Shown: positions 7,882-17,322, counted from the stretch's first letter. The stretch: 38,500 bases of DNA from Lachnospiraceae bacterium (GCA_024699045.1 JAILQK010000136.1:1-38500); one strand, 5' to 3'. Numbers and translations are program-made. The notes: generated from the letters alone by a model not told the origin.

Positions 7882-9543
7882 ATGTTAAGCGACAATGTCA
7901 AACTGGGGGATGAGCACGCTCCACACAGGAGCCTTTTCAATGCGCTCGGTTTTACCAAGGATGAAATGAGAAAACCCATGGTCGGGATAGTGAGTTCCTA
8001 TAACGAGATCGTACCCGGTCATATGAACATCGATAAGATCGTTGAAGCCGTCAAGCTCGGAGTTGCCGAAGCCGGGGGAATGCCCGTGGTATTCCCGGCG
8101 ATCGCGGTCTGCGACGGGATAGCGATGGGACATATAGGAATGAAGTATTCCCTCGTAACAAGGGATCTGATCGCCGATTCCACGGAATGCATGGCAAGAG
8201 CCCATCAGTTTGATGCCCTGGTCATGGTCCCCAACTGCGATAAGAACGTTCCGGGACTGCTGATGGCCGCGGCAAGGGTCAATGTTCCGACGGTGTTCGT
8301 TTCCGGAGGGCCGATGCTCGCCGGGCATGTTCACGGAAAGAAGACCTCGCTCTCATCGATGTTTGAAGCGGTGGGTGCCAAGAAAGCCGGGACGATCGAC
8401 GAGGAGGAATTGAGATATTACGATGAGAATACCTGTCCTACCTGCGGTTCCTGCTCGGGAATGTATACGGCCAATTCCATGAACTGTCTTACGGAAGCCA
8501 TCGGCATGGGCCTCAGGGGCAACGGTACCATTCCCGCGGTGTATTCCGCAAGGCTGCGTCTTGCCAAGATGGCAGGCTATGCCGTTATGGAGATGCTCAG
8601 GAACAATATAAGACCCAGGGATATCATGACAAGAGAAGCGTTCATGAACGCTCTGACAGTGGATATGGCTCTCGGATGCTCCACGAACACAATGCTGCAT
8701 CTGCCCGCGATCGCACATGAAGCCGGGATCGAGCTCAACATGGAGATCGCGAACGAAGTCTCCGGAAGGACCCCGAATCTCTGTCATCTGGCTCCTGCGG
8801 GGCATACCTATATGGAGGATCTGAATGAGGCCGGCGGCGTCTATGCCGTGATGAACGAGCTCTCAAAGAAAGATCTTCTCAACCTGAAATGCATGACGGT
8901 AACGGGGAAGACCGTGGGAGAGAATATCGCCGATGTAAAGAACAGGGATCCCGAGGTGATAAGACCGATCGATGATCCATACATGAAAGAAGGCGGGATC
9001 GCGGTACTCAAGGGTAATATCGCTCCGGATACCGGCATCGTCAAGCGGTCGGCGGTCGCTCCGGAAATGATGGTACATGAAGGTCCGGCAAGGGTTTTTG
9101 ATTGCGAAGAAGATGCGATCAGGGCAATATACGACGGAAAGATCAACGCCGGTGATGTGGTGGTGATAAGATACGAAGGTCCCAAAGGCGGTCCCGGAAT
9201 GAGAGAGATGCTCAATCCGACCTCAGCGATAGCGGGAATGGGTCTTGGAGCTTCGGTTGCGCTCATAACCGACGGAAGGTTCTCGGGTGCATCCAGGGGA
9301 GCCTCGATAGGCCACGTCTCTCCGGAGGCGGCAGTCGGCGGACCGATCGCGCTGATCGAGGAGGGAGATATCATAAAGATCGATATCCCGGCAAACAGAC
9401 TTGACGTGGATGTCTCCGACGAGGTGCTGGCAGAGAGAAAAGCAAAATGGCAGCCCAGGCCTTCAAAGGTAACCGACGGATATCTGTCACGCTACGAAAA
9501 GATGGTGACCAGCGGTAATCGCGGAGCCATCCTTGAGATATAA
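7882..9543 (+). CDS. ilvD: Dihydroxy-acid dehydratase
   Basis: 553 residues, of normal length for the family. IlvD is an Fe-S enzyme that dehydrates 2,3-dihydroxy-isovalerate and 2,3-dihydroxy-methylvalerate to the keto acids that precede valine, leucine and isoleucine. Visible marks are [18 protein letters not shown] and [19 protein letters not shown] (Fe-S cysteines), [21 protein letters not shown], and the C-terminal [21 protein letters not shown] with the active-site serine region. The ATG sits 8 nt behind AAAGGAGAG. It lies between leuB and ilvB in the same direction, which fits a joint branched-chain function. Confidence 0.97.
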   Translation: MLSDNVKLGDEHAPHRSLFNALGFTKDEMRKPMVGIVSSYNEIVPGHMNIDKIVEAVKLGVAEAGGMPVVFPAIAVCDGIAMGHIGMKYSLVTRDLIADSTECMARAHQFDALVMVPNCDKNVPGLLMAAARVNVPTVFVSGGPMLAGHVHGKKTSLSSMFEAVGAKKAGTIDEEELRYYDENTCPTCGSCSGMYTANSMNCLTEAIGMGLRGNGTIPAVYSARLRLAKMAGYAVMEMLRNNIRPRDIMTREAFMNALTVDMALGCSTNTMLHLPAIAHEAGIELNMEIANEVSGRTPNLCHLAPAGHTYMEDLNEAGGVYAVMNELSKKDLLNLKCMTVTGKTVGENIADVKNRDPEVIRPIDDPYMKEGGIAVLKGNIAPDTGIVKRSAVAPEMMVHEGPARVFDCEEDAIRAIYDGKINAGDVVVIRYEGPKGGPGMREMLNPTSAIAGMGLGASVALITDGRFSGASRGASIGHVSPEAAVGGPIALIEEGDIIKIDIPANRLDVDVSDEVLAERKAKWQPRPSKVTDGYLSRYEKMVTSGNRGAILEI

Positions 9544-9596
9544 AGCGTAACCGGACTTTACTGAATAATTAAGCTGTTCTTTTGAGAGGAAAGAGT

Positions 9597-11285
9597 ATGA
9601 AGCTGAACGGATCCGAGATAGTGATAGAAGTTTTGAAGGAGGAAGGCGTAGATACCGTATTCGGGTATCCCGGGGGAACCATCCTCAACATTTACGATGA
9701 GCTTTACAAACACAGCAGCGAGATTCGCCATATCCTTACATCACACGAGCAGGGGGCAAGTCATGCCGCCGACGGATATGCAAGGAGCACGGGCAAGGTA
9801 GGTGTCTGCATGGCAACCTCCGGCCCCGGCGCCACCAACCTTGTTACGGGCATTGCCACCGCATATATGGATTCGATACCTGTTGTCGCGATCACCGCAA
9901 ACGTCGGGATCAACCTTCTCGGCAAGGATACATTTCAGGAGGTTGATATCGTAGGGATAACGATGCCCATAACGAAGCACGGCTTCATCGTCAAGGATGT
10001 GACCGACATAGCCGGCACCCTTCGCCGCGCTTTTAAGATCGCAAGATCCGGAAGACCCGGTCCCGTAGTCGTTGACATCACCAAAAACGCCACGGCGGAT
10101 TCATGTGAGTTCACACCCGGAAAGCCGGAGCCCTATGACAGAAAAAAATATGATCATTATACCGCAGAGGATCTTAAAAAGGTTGCGGATATGATCAATG
10201 CCTCCAAAAAGCCCTTTATCTATGTCGGAGGCGGCGCGGTCCTTTCCGGCGCTTCAAAAGAGGTCAGGGCGCTTATCGACAGGATCGATTCACCGGCCTG
10301 CGATTCCCTTCTGGGTAAAGGTGTCGTCGATGCCAACGATCCCCATTATACCGGAATGATCGGGATGCACGGAACCAAGGCTTCAAACAGAGGGGTAAGC
10401 GAAAGTGATATGCTCCTTACTCTCGGAGCGAGGTTTTCTGACAGGGTCACGGGCAATGTCAATACTTTTGCAAGTGATGCAAATATAATACATATTGATA
10501 TAGATGATGCCGAGATCAATAAGAATGTGAGCACGGATGCCCATATCGTCGGGGACATGAAGGATGTGCTCACGGATCTTCTGCCTTTGCTTGAGGAGAG
10601 GAAGCATGACGAATGGATGGAGAAGATTCGCGGGATCAAAAATGAATTCCCGATGACTTATCCCAAAGACCGGCTCACCTGCCAGTATGTCATCGAAAGG
10701 CTTGACGCTCTTACCGATTCGAATGCGATCGTTTCCACCGATGTGGGACAGCATCAGATGTGGACGGCACAGTTTTACAGGTTCAGAAATCCGAGACAGT
10801 TCCTTACTTCGGGAGGACTTGGGACCATGGGCTACGGCCTCGGCGCCTGCATAGGAGCGAAGATCGCCAATCCCGACAAGGTCTGCGTGAACGTTGCGGG
10901 AGACGGATGCTTCAGGATGAACATCAATGAGCTTATGACCGCGGCAAGAAACAAGCTTCCGATCATCGAGATGGTGATCGACAACCGTGTCCTCGGGATG
11001 GTCAGACAGTGGCAGAATCTGTTTTACGAGCAGAGGTATTCAAATACCATACTCGAGGATGAGACGGATTACTGTAAAGCAGCGGAGGCCATGGGCTGCA
11101 TCGCATACCGGATCGATAAGCCGGAAGAAGTGGATGAAGTCCTCAAAAAGGCACTTGCGTCCAAAGACAAGCCGGTTCTCATAGATGTCGTGATACATGA
11201 GGATGACAAGGTATTCCCCATGGTGAGTCCGGGAGGCGCCATAGCCGATGCATTTGATGAAGAAGACCTTAAGAACAGTAAGTGA
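9597..11285 (+). CDS. ilvB: Acetolactate synthase, large (catalytic) subunit
   Basis: 562 residues from ATG 9597. A TTG at 9582 is in frame, but GAGAGGA lies at the right distance only for the ATG. The enzyme uses thiamine diphosphate, FAD and Mg2+ to condense two pyruvates, or pyruvate and 2-oxobutyrate. The N-terminal module has VFGYPGGTILNIYDEL and the catalytic Glu in TSHEQGASHAADGYAR; the C-terminal thiamine diphosphate motif runs from AGDGCFRMNINELMTA to DNRVLGMVRQWQ. The biosynthetic type is favoured over catabolic AlsS by the FAD-domain length and the pathway context. The small regulatory subunit gene (ilvN/ilvH) is not next door: serC follows, so feedback control must come from a distant gene or be absent. 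Confidence 0.95.
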   Translation: MKLNGSEIVIEVLKEEGVDTVFGYPGGTILNIYDELYKHSSEIRHILTSHEQGASHAADGYARSTGKVGVCMATSGPGATNLVTGIATAYMDSIPVVAITANVGINLLGKDTFQEVDIVGITMPITKHGFIVKDVTDIAGTLRRAFKIARSGRPGPVVVDITKNATADSCEFTPGKPEPYDRKKYDHYTAEDLKKVADMINASKKPFIYVGGGAVLSGASKEVRALIDRIDSPACDSLLGKGVVDANDPHYTGMIGMHGTKASNRGVSESDMLLTLGARFSDRVTGNVNTFASDANIIHIDIDDAEINKNVSTDAHIVGDMKDVLTDLLPLLEERKHDEWMEKIRGIKNEFPMTYPKDRLTCQYVIERLDALTDSNAIVSTDVGQHQMWTAQFYRFRNPRQFLTSGGLGTMGYGLGACIGAKIANPDKVCVNVAGDGCFRMNINELMTAARNKLPIIEMVIDNRVLGMVRQWQNLFYEQRYSNTILEDETDYCKAAEAMGCIAYRIDKPEEVDEVLKKALASKDKPVLIDVVIHEDDKVFPMVSPGGAIADAFDEEDLKNSK

Positions 11286-11295
11286 ATGATAGATC

Positions 11296-11314
11296 ACGGA
11301 TCGGCGAGATCCGT
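11296..11314 (+). other. Compact hairpin between ilvB and serC
   Basis: ACGGATC (11296-11302) and GATCCGT (11308-11314) form a perfect 7-bp stem with a 5-nt loop, starting 10 nt after the ilvB stop and ending a few bases before the serC ribosome site (GAGGAGG). No U-run follows. It may be an mRNA processing or stability element separating the ilv and ser parts of the message. Confidence 0.4.
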
Positions 11315-11330
11315 TAATGAGGAGGATAAA

Positions 11331-12413
11331 ATGAGCAGAGTTTACAATTTTTCGGCAGGACCTTCCATGTTACCGCTGGAGGTGCTTGAGACAGCGCAGA
11401 AGGAGATGCTTGATTACCACGGATCGGGACAGTCGGTAATGGAGATGTCGCACCGGTCCAAGGTCTATGATGAGATCATAAAGACGGCCGAAGCGGATTT
11501 CAGGGAGCTGGCCGGGGTGCCCGACAACTATAAGGTACTGTTTTTGCAGGGAGGGGCTTCGACGCAGTTTGCGATGATCCCCATGAACCTTATGAAAAAC
11601 AAGGTTGCCGACTATATCGTGACCGGACAGTGGGCAAAGAAAGCCTGGCAGGAGGCCGGGAATTTCGGTACCGCGAATAAGATCGCATCTTCGGAGGATA
11701 AGACTTTTACATATATCCCCGATGTAAGGGATCTTCCGATAAGCGATAATGCCGATTATGTTTATATCTGCCAGAACAATACGATCTACGGTACAAGATA
11801 CAGGGAGCTTCCGGATACCAAGGGTAAGACTCTGGTCTCGGATGTTTCGTCCATGTTCCTTTCGGAGCCCATGGATGTCACAAAATACGGTATTGTGTAC
11901 GGCGGAGTGCAGAAGAACGTAGGTCCCGCGGGAGTTACGATCGTCGTGATAAGGGAGGATCTTATCAGCGAGGATACCCTGCCGGGGACTCCCACAATGC
12001 TCAAATACAAGACACATGCGGATAATGATTCTCTGTACAATACCCCTCCAGCTTACAATATCTATGTGTGCGGACTGGTATTCAAGTGGCTCAAAAAGAT
12101 GGGCGGCCTTACGGAGATGAAGAAGATCAACGAGTCAAAGGCAAAAGTCCTGTATGATTATCTTGACAGCTCGAAGCTCTTCAGGGGCACCGTTGTGCCG
12201 GAGTACCGTTCGCTGATGAATGTTCCTTTTGTGACCGATTCCGATGAGCTCAACAAAAAATTCATCGAGGAGTCGACAAAGGCCGGTTTTGTCAATCTGA
12301 AAGGACACCGTACGGTCGGCGGAATGCGGGCATCAATATATAATGCAATGCCTGAGGAAGGTGTAAAGAAGCTCGTAGAGTTCATGGATCGTTTTGAAAA
12401 AGAGAACGGCTGA
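11331..12413 (+). CDS. serC: Phosphoserine aminotransferase
   Basis: 360 residues from ATG 11331, which follows GAGGAGG; the longer in-frame start at 11286 would put 15 unconserved residues in front of the family N-terminus. SerC is a PLP enzyme that transfers the amino group from glutamate to 3-phosphohydroxypyruvate in the second step of serine synthesis. The N-terminus RVYNFSAGPSMLPLEVL, FLQGGASTQFAMIPMNL, the DVSSMFLSEP segment and the PLP-lysine 195 in YGGVQKNVGPAGV are all typical, as is GHRTVGGMRASIYNAMP near the end. It is directly followed by serA (26-nt gap), the enzyme of the preceding step. Confidence 0.97.
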   Translation: MSRVYNFSAGPSMLPLEVLETAQKEMLDYHGSGQSVMEMSHRSKVYDEIIKTAEADFRELAGVPDNYKVLFLQGGASTQFAMIPMNLMKNKVADYIVTGQWAKKAWQEAGNFGTANKIASSEDKTFTYIPDVRDLPISDNADYVYICQNNTIYGTRYRELPDTKGKTLVSDVSSMFLSEPMDVTKYGIVYGGVQKNVGPAGVTIVVIREDLISEDTLPGTPTMLKYKTHADNDSLYNTPPAYNIYVCGLVFKWLKKMGGLTEMKKINESKAKVLYDYLDSSKLFRGTVVPEYRSLMNVPFVTDSDELNKKFIEESTKAGFVNLKGHRTVGGMRASIYNAMPEEGVKKLVEFMDRFEKENG

Positions 12414-12439
12414 AGGCCTTAGGGTAAAGAGGAGGAGAA

Positions 12440-13603
12440 ATGTTTAAGTATAATTGTCTTAATAATATCGCAAAGGTCGGACTTGACAGCTTTGACCGCA
12501 ATTTCGTCGTGGTTGACGATCTGAAGGATGCGGACTGCGCACTGGTAAGATCCGCAGCGATGCATGATATGGAGCTTCCCGAGAGCCTGCTTGCGATCGC
12601 AAGGGCGGGCGCCGGGGTGAATAATATCCCGATCGACAAGTGTGCCGAAAAGGGGATAGTCGTATTCAATACCCCCGGGGCAAATGCCAACGGAGTCAAG
12701 GAGCTTGTGATCGCGGCAATGCTGCTGGCCTCCCGCGATGTGATCGGGGGCGTCAACTGGGTTACGACTCAGAAGGATAACGAGAACATTGCAAAAGATG
12801 CCGAAAAGCAGAAAAAGCTTTATGCCGGGCAGGAGATCTCCGGAAAGAAACTCGGAGTGATAGGTCTCGGAGCTATAGGTATAAAGGTTGCCAACACCGC
12901 GGTCAATCTCGGAATGGAGGTGTACGGTTATGATCCGTACATATCGGTCGATGCCGCATGGAACCTGTCGAGAGCCGTACGCCATGTTAAAAGCGCCGAG
13001 GAGATCTATGCCAACTGCGATATCATAACGATCCATGTTCCGCTTCTTGATTCCACCAAAAAGATGATAAACGCAGATGCCATCAAGCTCATGAAAAACG
13101 ATGCGATCCTGATAAATCTTGCAAGAGATCTGCTCGTTGACGAGGAGGCGGCGATATCCGCGCTCAAGATCGGAAAGCTTAAGAAGTATGTGACGGATTT
13201 CCCGAATCCCACGACCGTGGGACAGGAGGGCGTGATCGTTATCCCTCATCTCGGGGCTTCCACCGAGGAATCCGAGGACAACTGCGCTATCATGGCGGTA
13301 CAGGAGCTTACGGATTATATGGAAAACGGCAATATCAAAAATTCGGTGAATTTCCCTTCGATCAACATGGGAGTATGCGAAAAAGCGGGAAGGATCATCA
13401 TATTCCACCGGAATAAGGCAAATATGATCACCAAGTTTTCGGGATGCTTCGGTAATGCGGATATCAATATTTCCGAAATGAACAACAAGAGCCGCGGGGA
13501 TAATGCGGTAACCATGGTGGACGTTGATTCTGAGGTCTCCCCTGAGATAATCGAAAAGCTTGAGACCATAGATGATGTTTTCAGGGTAAGAGTAGTTAAG
13601 TAG
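12440..13603 (+). CDS. serA: D-3-phosphoglycerate dehydrogenase (short form with ACT domain)
   Basis: 387 residues behind a strong GAGGAGGAG site. SerA oxidises 3-phosphoglycerate with NAD+ as the first committed step of serine synthesis. It has the substrate-domain motif ARAGAGVNNIPID, the nucleotide fold KLGVIGLGAIGIKVANTAV, the catalytic Arg in LINLARDLLVDEEAA and the catalytic His in IPHLGASTEESEDN. The last 75 or so residues form an ACT-type domain (KANMITKFSGCFGNADINISEM), which in this family usually senses serine. The segment before the catalytic His reads DFPNPTTVGQEG and lacks the familiar ...EP glutamate motif, as I recall for other clostridial short SerA proteins. Paired with serC. 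Confidence 0.95.
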   Translation: MFKYNCLNNIAKVGLDSFDRNFVVVDDLKDADCALVRSAAMHDMELPESLLAIARAGAGVNNIPIDKCAEKGIVVFNTPGANANGVKELVIAAMLLASRDVIGGVNWVTTQKDNENIAKDAEKQKKLYAGQEISGKKLGVIGLGAIGIKVANTAVNLGMEVYGYDPYISVDAAWNLSRAVRHVKSAEEIYANCDIITIHVPLLDSTKKMINADAIKLMKNDAILINLARDLLVDEEAAISALKIGKLKKYVTDFPNPTTVGQEGVIVIPHLGASTEESEDNCAIMAVQELTDYMENGNIKNSVNFPSINMGVCEKAGRIIIFHRNKANMITKFSGCFGNADINISEMNNKSRGDNAVTMVDVDSEVSPEIIEKLETIDDVFRVRVVK

Positions 13604-13623
13604 GCTGAAACAAAGGATATAAT

Positions 13624-14838
13624 ATGGCGGATATCAGACCGTTTAAGGCCATAAGGCCTGTAAAAGATAAGACAGAGCATATTGCGGCACTTCCATATGA
13701 TGTCATGGATACGGCCGAGGCAAAGACGGAGATAAGTCGTGAGCCGCTTTCATTCCTTCGGATCGACCGTCCGGAGACTAATTTCCCGGACGGGTATGAT
13801 ATGTATGCTCCCGAGGTATATGAGAAAGCGCGTGAGATCTTCGATAAGATGCTTGCTGACGGGGATTTCGTACAGGATGATTCAAGCTGCTATTATATTT
13901 ATGAGCTTACCATGGACGGAAGGTCTCAGACCGGGATCGCCGCGGTCTGCTCGGCAGCCGATTATGAAAGCGGGGTCGTAAAGAAGCATGAAAACACTCT
14001 TGCCGCAAAGGAGCAGGACCGGATCGATCATATAAGCGCGCTTGGGGCTCAGACCGGCCCGATCTTTCTCGCATACAGGAGGGATGCGGACATAGATGCC
14101 GTGGTCAAAAAGCATAAAGCCAGGACACCGGTCTTTGACTTTGTTTCTCCCGACGGAATCGGACACCGCGTCTGGGTCATCTCCGACAGTGAAGATATCG
14201 AACGCTTGAGTAAATGCTTTGAGGGTATATCTGATATATATATCGCCGACGGACATCACAGATGCGCTTCCGCGGTAAAGGTCTTAAAACGGTTTCCGGA
14301 GGCGCCGGGATATTTTATGGCGGTTCTTTTTCCCGACAGTGAACTGAAGATATACGATTATAATCGCGTGGTAAGGGATCTTAACGGACTTTCGGAGAGC
14401 AGGTTTTTTGACCGTCTCAGAAAGAAATACACTGTAGAGCAGCTTGGCAGCGAGCGGACGGCTCCCGGGAAAAAAGGCTGCATGACAATGTATATCAGCG
14501 GGACGTGGTACCGTCTTGAGATCAAAGAAGAGTTTGTGGTGGATGATCCGGTCGGATCATTGGATGTAGCGATCCTTCAAAACGAGGTGCTTTCCCCTAT
14601 ACTTAATATCGAGGATCCGAAGACCGATGAAAGGATCGGCTTTATAGGCGGGATCAGAGGCCTTGCCGAACTGGAAAAACTTGTGGACAGCGGGGCTTAT
14701 GAGGTTGCGTTTGCGATGTTCCCGACTTCGATAGATGAGCTTTTTGCGGTGGCCGATGCAGGCAGACTCATGCCGCCGAAGTCAACATGGTTTGAGCCTA
14801 AGCTCAGATCGGGTTTATTCATAAACAGATTCATATAA
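13624..14838 (+). CDS. DUF1015 family protein
   Basis: 404 residues, soluble, with no signal peptide. The N-terminus ADIRPFKAIRPVKD...IAALPYDVMDTAEA and the central IYIADGHHRCASAVK motif (Asp 209, His 211, His 212, Arg 213) identify the DUF1015 family. The clustered His and Asp residues suggest an active or metal site, but I know of no established reaction. In many Firmicutes the gene lies beside serC/serA, as here, which suggests a link to serine or phosphoserine metabolism by context alone. AAAGGAT lies just upstream of the ATG, and a gap of only 20 nt after serA supports co-transcription. Confidence 0.88.
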   Translation: MADIRPFKAIRPVKDKTEHIAALPYDVMDTAEAKTEISREPLSFLRIDRPETNFPDGYDMYAPEVYEKAREIFDKMLADGDFVQDDSSCYYIYELTMDGRSQTGIAAVCSAADYESGVVKKHENTLAAKEQDRIDHISALGAQTGPIFLAYRRDADIDAVVKKHKARTPVFDFVSPDGIGHRVWVISDSEDIERLSKCFEGISDIYIADGHHRCASAVKVLKRFPEAPGYFMAVLFPDSELKIYDYNRVVRDLNGLSESRFFDRLRKKYTVEQLGSERTAPGKKGCMTMYISGTWYRLEIKEEFVVDDPVGSLDVAILQNEVLSPILNIEDPKTDERIGFIGGIRGLAELEKLVDSGAYEVAFAMFPTSIDELFAVADAGRLMPPKSTWFEPKLRSGLFINRFI

Positions 14839-14863
14839 CGGCAGAAAAAGAGAAGAGGCGCAT

Positions 14864-16939
14864 ATGACTAAAAAACTTTACAATCTGATGGACTGGGCTG
14901 AGATCGAAGCCGTGACCTACGTAGAGGAGGATCATCCCAAGGCGGTGCTTGGGGCGCATCCCGTAAGAGGCGGCCAGACACTCATAACGACATATAAACC
15001 TTTGGCGAAGGAAGTGTCCGTTAAGATCAAGGGCTCAAAGAGTGCAGTGAAGATGGAGCTTGCCGATGAGGACGGTTATTATGCGGTACTTGTAAAGAAT
15101 AAAGAGCCGTTTGATTATGAGCTTATGGTTAAGGATGAGGACGGCAACGTAACAACGGAAACGGATCCGTATTCATTCCCCGACAGCATCACCAAACGAG
15201 ATATCCAGAAGTTCAATTCGGGGATACATTATAAAGCTTATGACGTACTTGGGTCACATGTCATGAAGCTTAACGGGGTCACGGGGGTGAGATTTGCGCT
15301 CTGGGCTCCCAATGCGATGAGGGTTTCGGTCGTCGGAGATTTTAACGGCTGGGACGGCAGGATGCATCAGATGGAGCGTCTGTTTGACTCGGGGATATTT
15401 GAGCTTTTTATTCCCGGAGTGGAAGAGGGAGATAAATACAAATATGAGATAAAGCTTAATTCGGGACAGATATTCATGAAGCGTGATCCTTATTCCTTTG
15501 AGGAGGAAGAGAAGGACGATGCGGCATCGATCGTATATGATCTTGACAGACTCCCCGGAGCCGATGAGACATGGCTTGAGGAAAGGGAGGGGAAGCAGGG
15601 TGAGGACAGCCCTCTGAATATCTACGATATAAGAGAAGTCGTGCTTAACAAAAAGGAAGCCGGAAAGATCGTAAAGACCGCATCGGAAATGGGATTCAGC
15701 CATGTGCTGGTAACGGCGCCTTTAGAGCAGCTTTACATGCTTCCGGGAGATCCCGAAGACATCATAGATTTTACCGATACTCTGCATGAAGCGGGGATAG
15801 CGGTCCTTATCAAATGGGATCCGTCAACCTTTTCGGTCAGGGAGGGAGGCCTCCTTATGTACGACGGAAGCTGTCTGTATGAGGACGGTGACGGCCTGCG
15901 TTCCTATGTGCCCGGCTCCGACCGTAAATATTTCAATCTCGGCAGCGTAGGCGTCAGGGATTACCTGCTCTCTAATGCCGTATTTCTGCTCGATGTATTT
16001 CACTTTGACGGACTCATGGTCTCCGAGGTCGCAAGGATGCTCTATCTTGACTACGGCAAGCAGAACAGCGGATGGACACCCAATATGTACGGGGGCAATG
16101 AAAACCTGGATGCGATCGACTTTTTCAGGCTGCTCAACGGGACCCTTCATAAGTATTCCCCTGATATACTCATGATATCCGATGATGATACGGCGTATCC
16201 CGGGATCACAGCGCCGATCGACGATCAGGGACTCGGCTTTGATTACAAGATCGATCACGGCTGGAACAGGGATGTGCTTGCCTATATGAGGCAGGAGCCT
16301 CTCGGAAGATCCAATCATTATAACGAGATCTGCTTCCCGATGATCTACCAGTACAACGAAAGATTCATCCTTCCGATGTATGATATCGCCGATATATGGA
16401 ATGAGATGCCCGGAGACAGGGACGAGAAATTCGGGAGTCTCAAATCGCTGCTCTCATATCACATCGTGCATCCGGGCAAGAAGCTTCTTTCCGGAGATCT
16501 TCCCGATGGAAAAGGAAAGAGCAGGGATATCGCTGCGGTGCAGACTCTGCTTGTGGATGTAAATGCTTTTTACAATAAATACGATATCCTTTATTCCAAA
16601 GAAATGGACCAGTCCGGGTTTGAATGGATCAACAATATCTCCGCGAGGGAGAACATACTGGTCTTTGCAAGACGGGGCAGCAAAAAGGACGAGGTTTTTG
16701 TGGTGGTCGCCAATTTCGCGAATGTTCCCAGAAAGGGCTATAAGATCGGAGTGCCGCGCCCGGGGAGGTATACTGAGATCTTTAATTCGGATGCGGAAAA
16801 GTACGACGGCTTCGGTTTTGTGAATAAAAGCCCTGTGTTCTCCGAGAAATCCGAATGTGACGGAAGGGAAGATTCGATCCGCATAAGGGTCGCTCCGTTG
16901 TCCGTTTCGGTTTTCAGATACGCGCCGGCAAAATCCTGA
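14864..16939 (+). CDS. GlgB-like protein with degenerate catalytic site (probable pseudoenzyme)
   Basis: 691 residues with the glycogen branching enzyme architecture: an N1 beta domain (about 10-105), a CBM48 glycan-binding domain (about 120-225, VRFALWAPNAMRVSVVGDFN), a GH13-like barrel (about 250-560, YGGNENLDAIDFFRLLNG) and a C-terminal beta domain. Against the conserved residues of E. coli GlgB, nearly every catalytic position is changed: the Asp and His of DWVPGHF become Lys 317 and Thr 322 (KWDPSTF), the Arg and nucleophile Asp of LRVDAV become Met 385 and Ser 387 (LMVSEV), the acid/base Glu becomes Asp 440, and His 525 becomes Tyr 506; only the Asp 526 equivalent (507) remains. The loop carrying SWGYQ is deleted. 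The frame is intact and well translated (GAAGAGG site), so this is not a decaying pseudogene. A glycan-binding or scaffolding role is inferred. Annotation as a working glgB would probably be wrong. Confidence 0.85.
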   Translation: MTKKLYNLMDWAEIEAVTYVEEDHPKAVLGAHPVRGGQTLITTYKPLAKEVSVKIKGSKSAVKMELADEDGYYAVLVKNKEPFDYELMVKDEDGNVTTETDPYSFPDSITKRDIQKFNSGIHYKAYDVLGSHVMKLNGVTGVRFALWAPNAMRVSVVGDFNGWDGRMHQMERLFDSGIFELFIPGVEEGDKYKYEIKLNSGQIFMKRDPYSFEEEEKDDAASIVYDLDRLPGADETWLEEREGKQGEDSPLNIYDIREVVLNKKEAGKIVKTASEMGFSHVLVTAPLEQLYMLPGDPEDIIDFTDTLHEAGIAVLIKWDPSTFSVREGGLLMYDGSCLYEDGDGLRSYVPGSDRKYFNLGSVGVRDYLLSNAVFLLDVFHFDGLMVSEVARMLYLDYGKQNSGWTPNMYGGNENLDAIDFFRLLNGTLHKYSPDILMISDDDTAYPGITAPIDDQGLGFDYKIDHGWNRDVLAYMRQEPLGRSNHYNEICFPMIYQYNERFILPMYDIADIWNEMPGDRDEKFGSLKSLLSYHIVHPGKKLLSGDLPDGKGKSRDIAAVQTLLVDVNAFYNKYDILYSKEMDQSGFEWINNISARENILVFARRGSKKDEVFVVVANFANVPRKGYKIGVPRPGRYTEIFNSDAEKYDGFGFVNKSPVFSEKSECDGREDSIRIRVAPLSVSVFRYAPAKS

Positions 16940-16943
16940 ACTC

Positions 16944-16975
16944 TTGACGGGGAGTTTATTGAATGGTAATATAAT
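16944..16975 (+). promoter_or_regulatory. Probable promoter of tRNA-Thr
   Basis: TTGACG (16944-16949) precedes an AT-rich -10 region GGTAATATAAT. TAATAT (16967-16972) gives a 17-bp spacer; the better hexamer TATAAT (16970-16975) gives 20 bp, longer than ideal. Either would start transcription a few bases before the tRNA at 16991. Confidence 0.6.
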
Positions 16976-16990
16976 CGGGCGCTTTAAAAT

Positions 16991-17063
<73 letters not shown>

Positions 17064-17069
17064 GGATCG

Positions 17070-17102
17070 GGAAGTCTGTGAGCAGCAGACTTCCTTTTTT
17101 TT
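17070..17102 (+). terminator. Intrinsic terminator after tRNA-Thr
   Basis: A perfect 9-bp stem (GGAAGTCTG at 17070-17078, CAGACTTCC at 17086-17094) with a 7-nt loop is followed by eight Ts (17095-17102). This is a strong rho-independent terminator and ends block B. Confidence 0.95.
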
Positions 17103-17171
17103 CGATAGCCGACGTAACCATATTTCAACGTAACCGCATGTTTCGGCGCATCTTATGGCGACCTGTCCTTC

Positions 17172-17200
17172 TTGAATAAATACCCGAAATAAGCTATGAT
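17172..17200 (+). promoter_or_regulatory. Sigma-A-type promoter with a leader of about 115 nt, upstream of the argH region
   Basis: TTGAAT (17172-17177) and TATGAT (17195-17200) are 17 bp apart. The inferred leader (about 17207-17322) contains a small hairpin, AACGGG (17277-17282) with CCCGTT (17293-17298), ending 12 nt before the ribosome site of the next gene. I do not recognise a riboswitch or T-box in it, and apart from this the 17103-17322 stretch holds nothing I can identify. Confidence 0.65.
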
Positions 17201-17322
17201 AAAAATTCAATATGCCTTTCTGTGTGCTGTTTTGATCGGCATGCGGGAGGCCGGGATTTTGTGTTACGCAACTATAAACGGGGATGTTTTGTCCCGTTAT
17301 CTTATAGGCTGGAGGGTGAGCT

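Noticed and set aside
13618-13623. TATAAT directly before the DUF1015 ATG
   Set aside because: No acceptable -35 hexamer lies 16-18 bp upstream (GTTAAG only), and it would leave no room for a leader; it is more likely part of the ribosome-site spacer.
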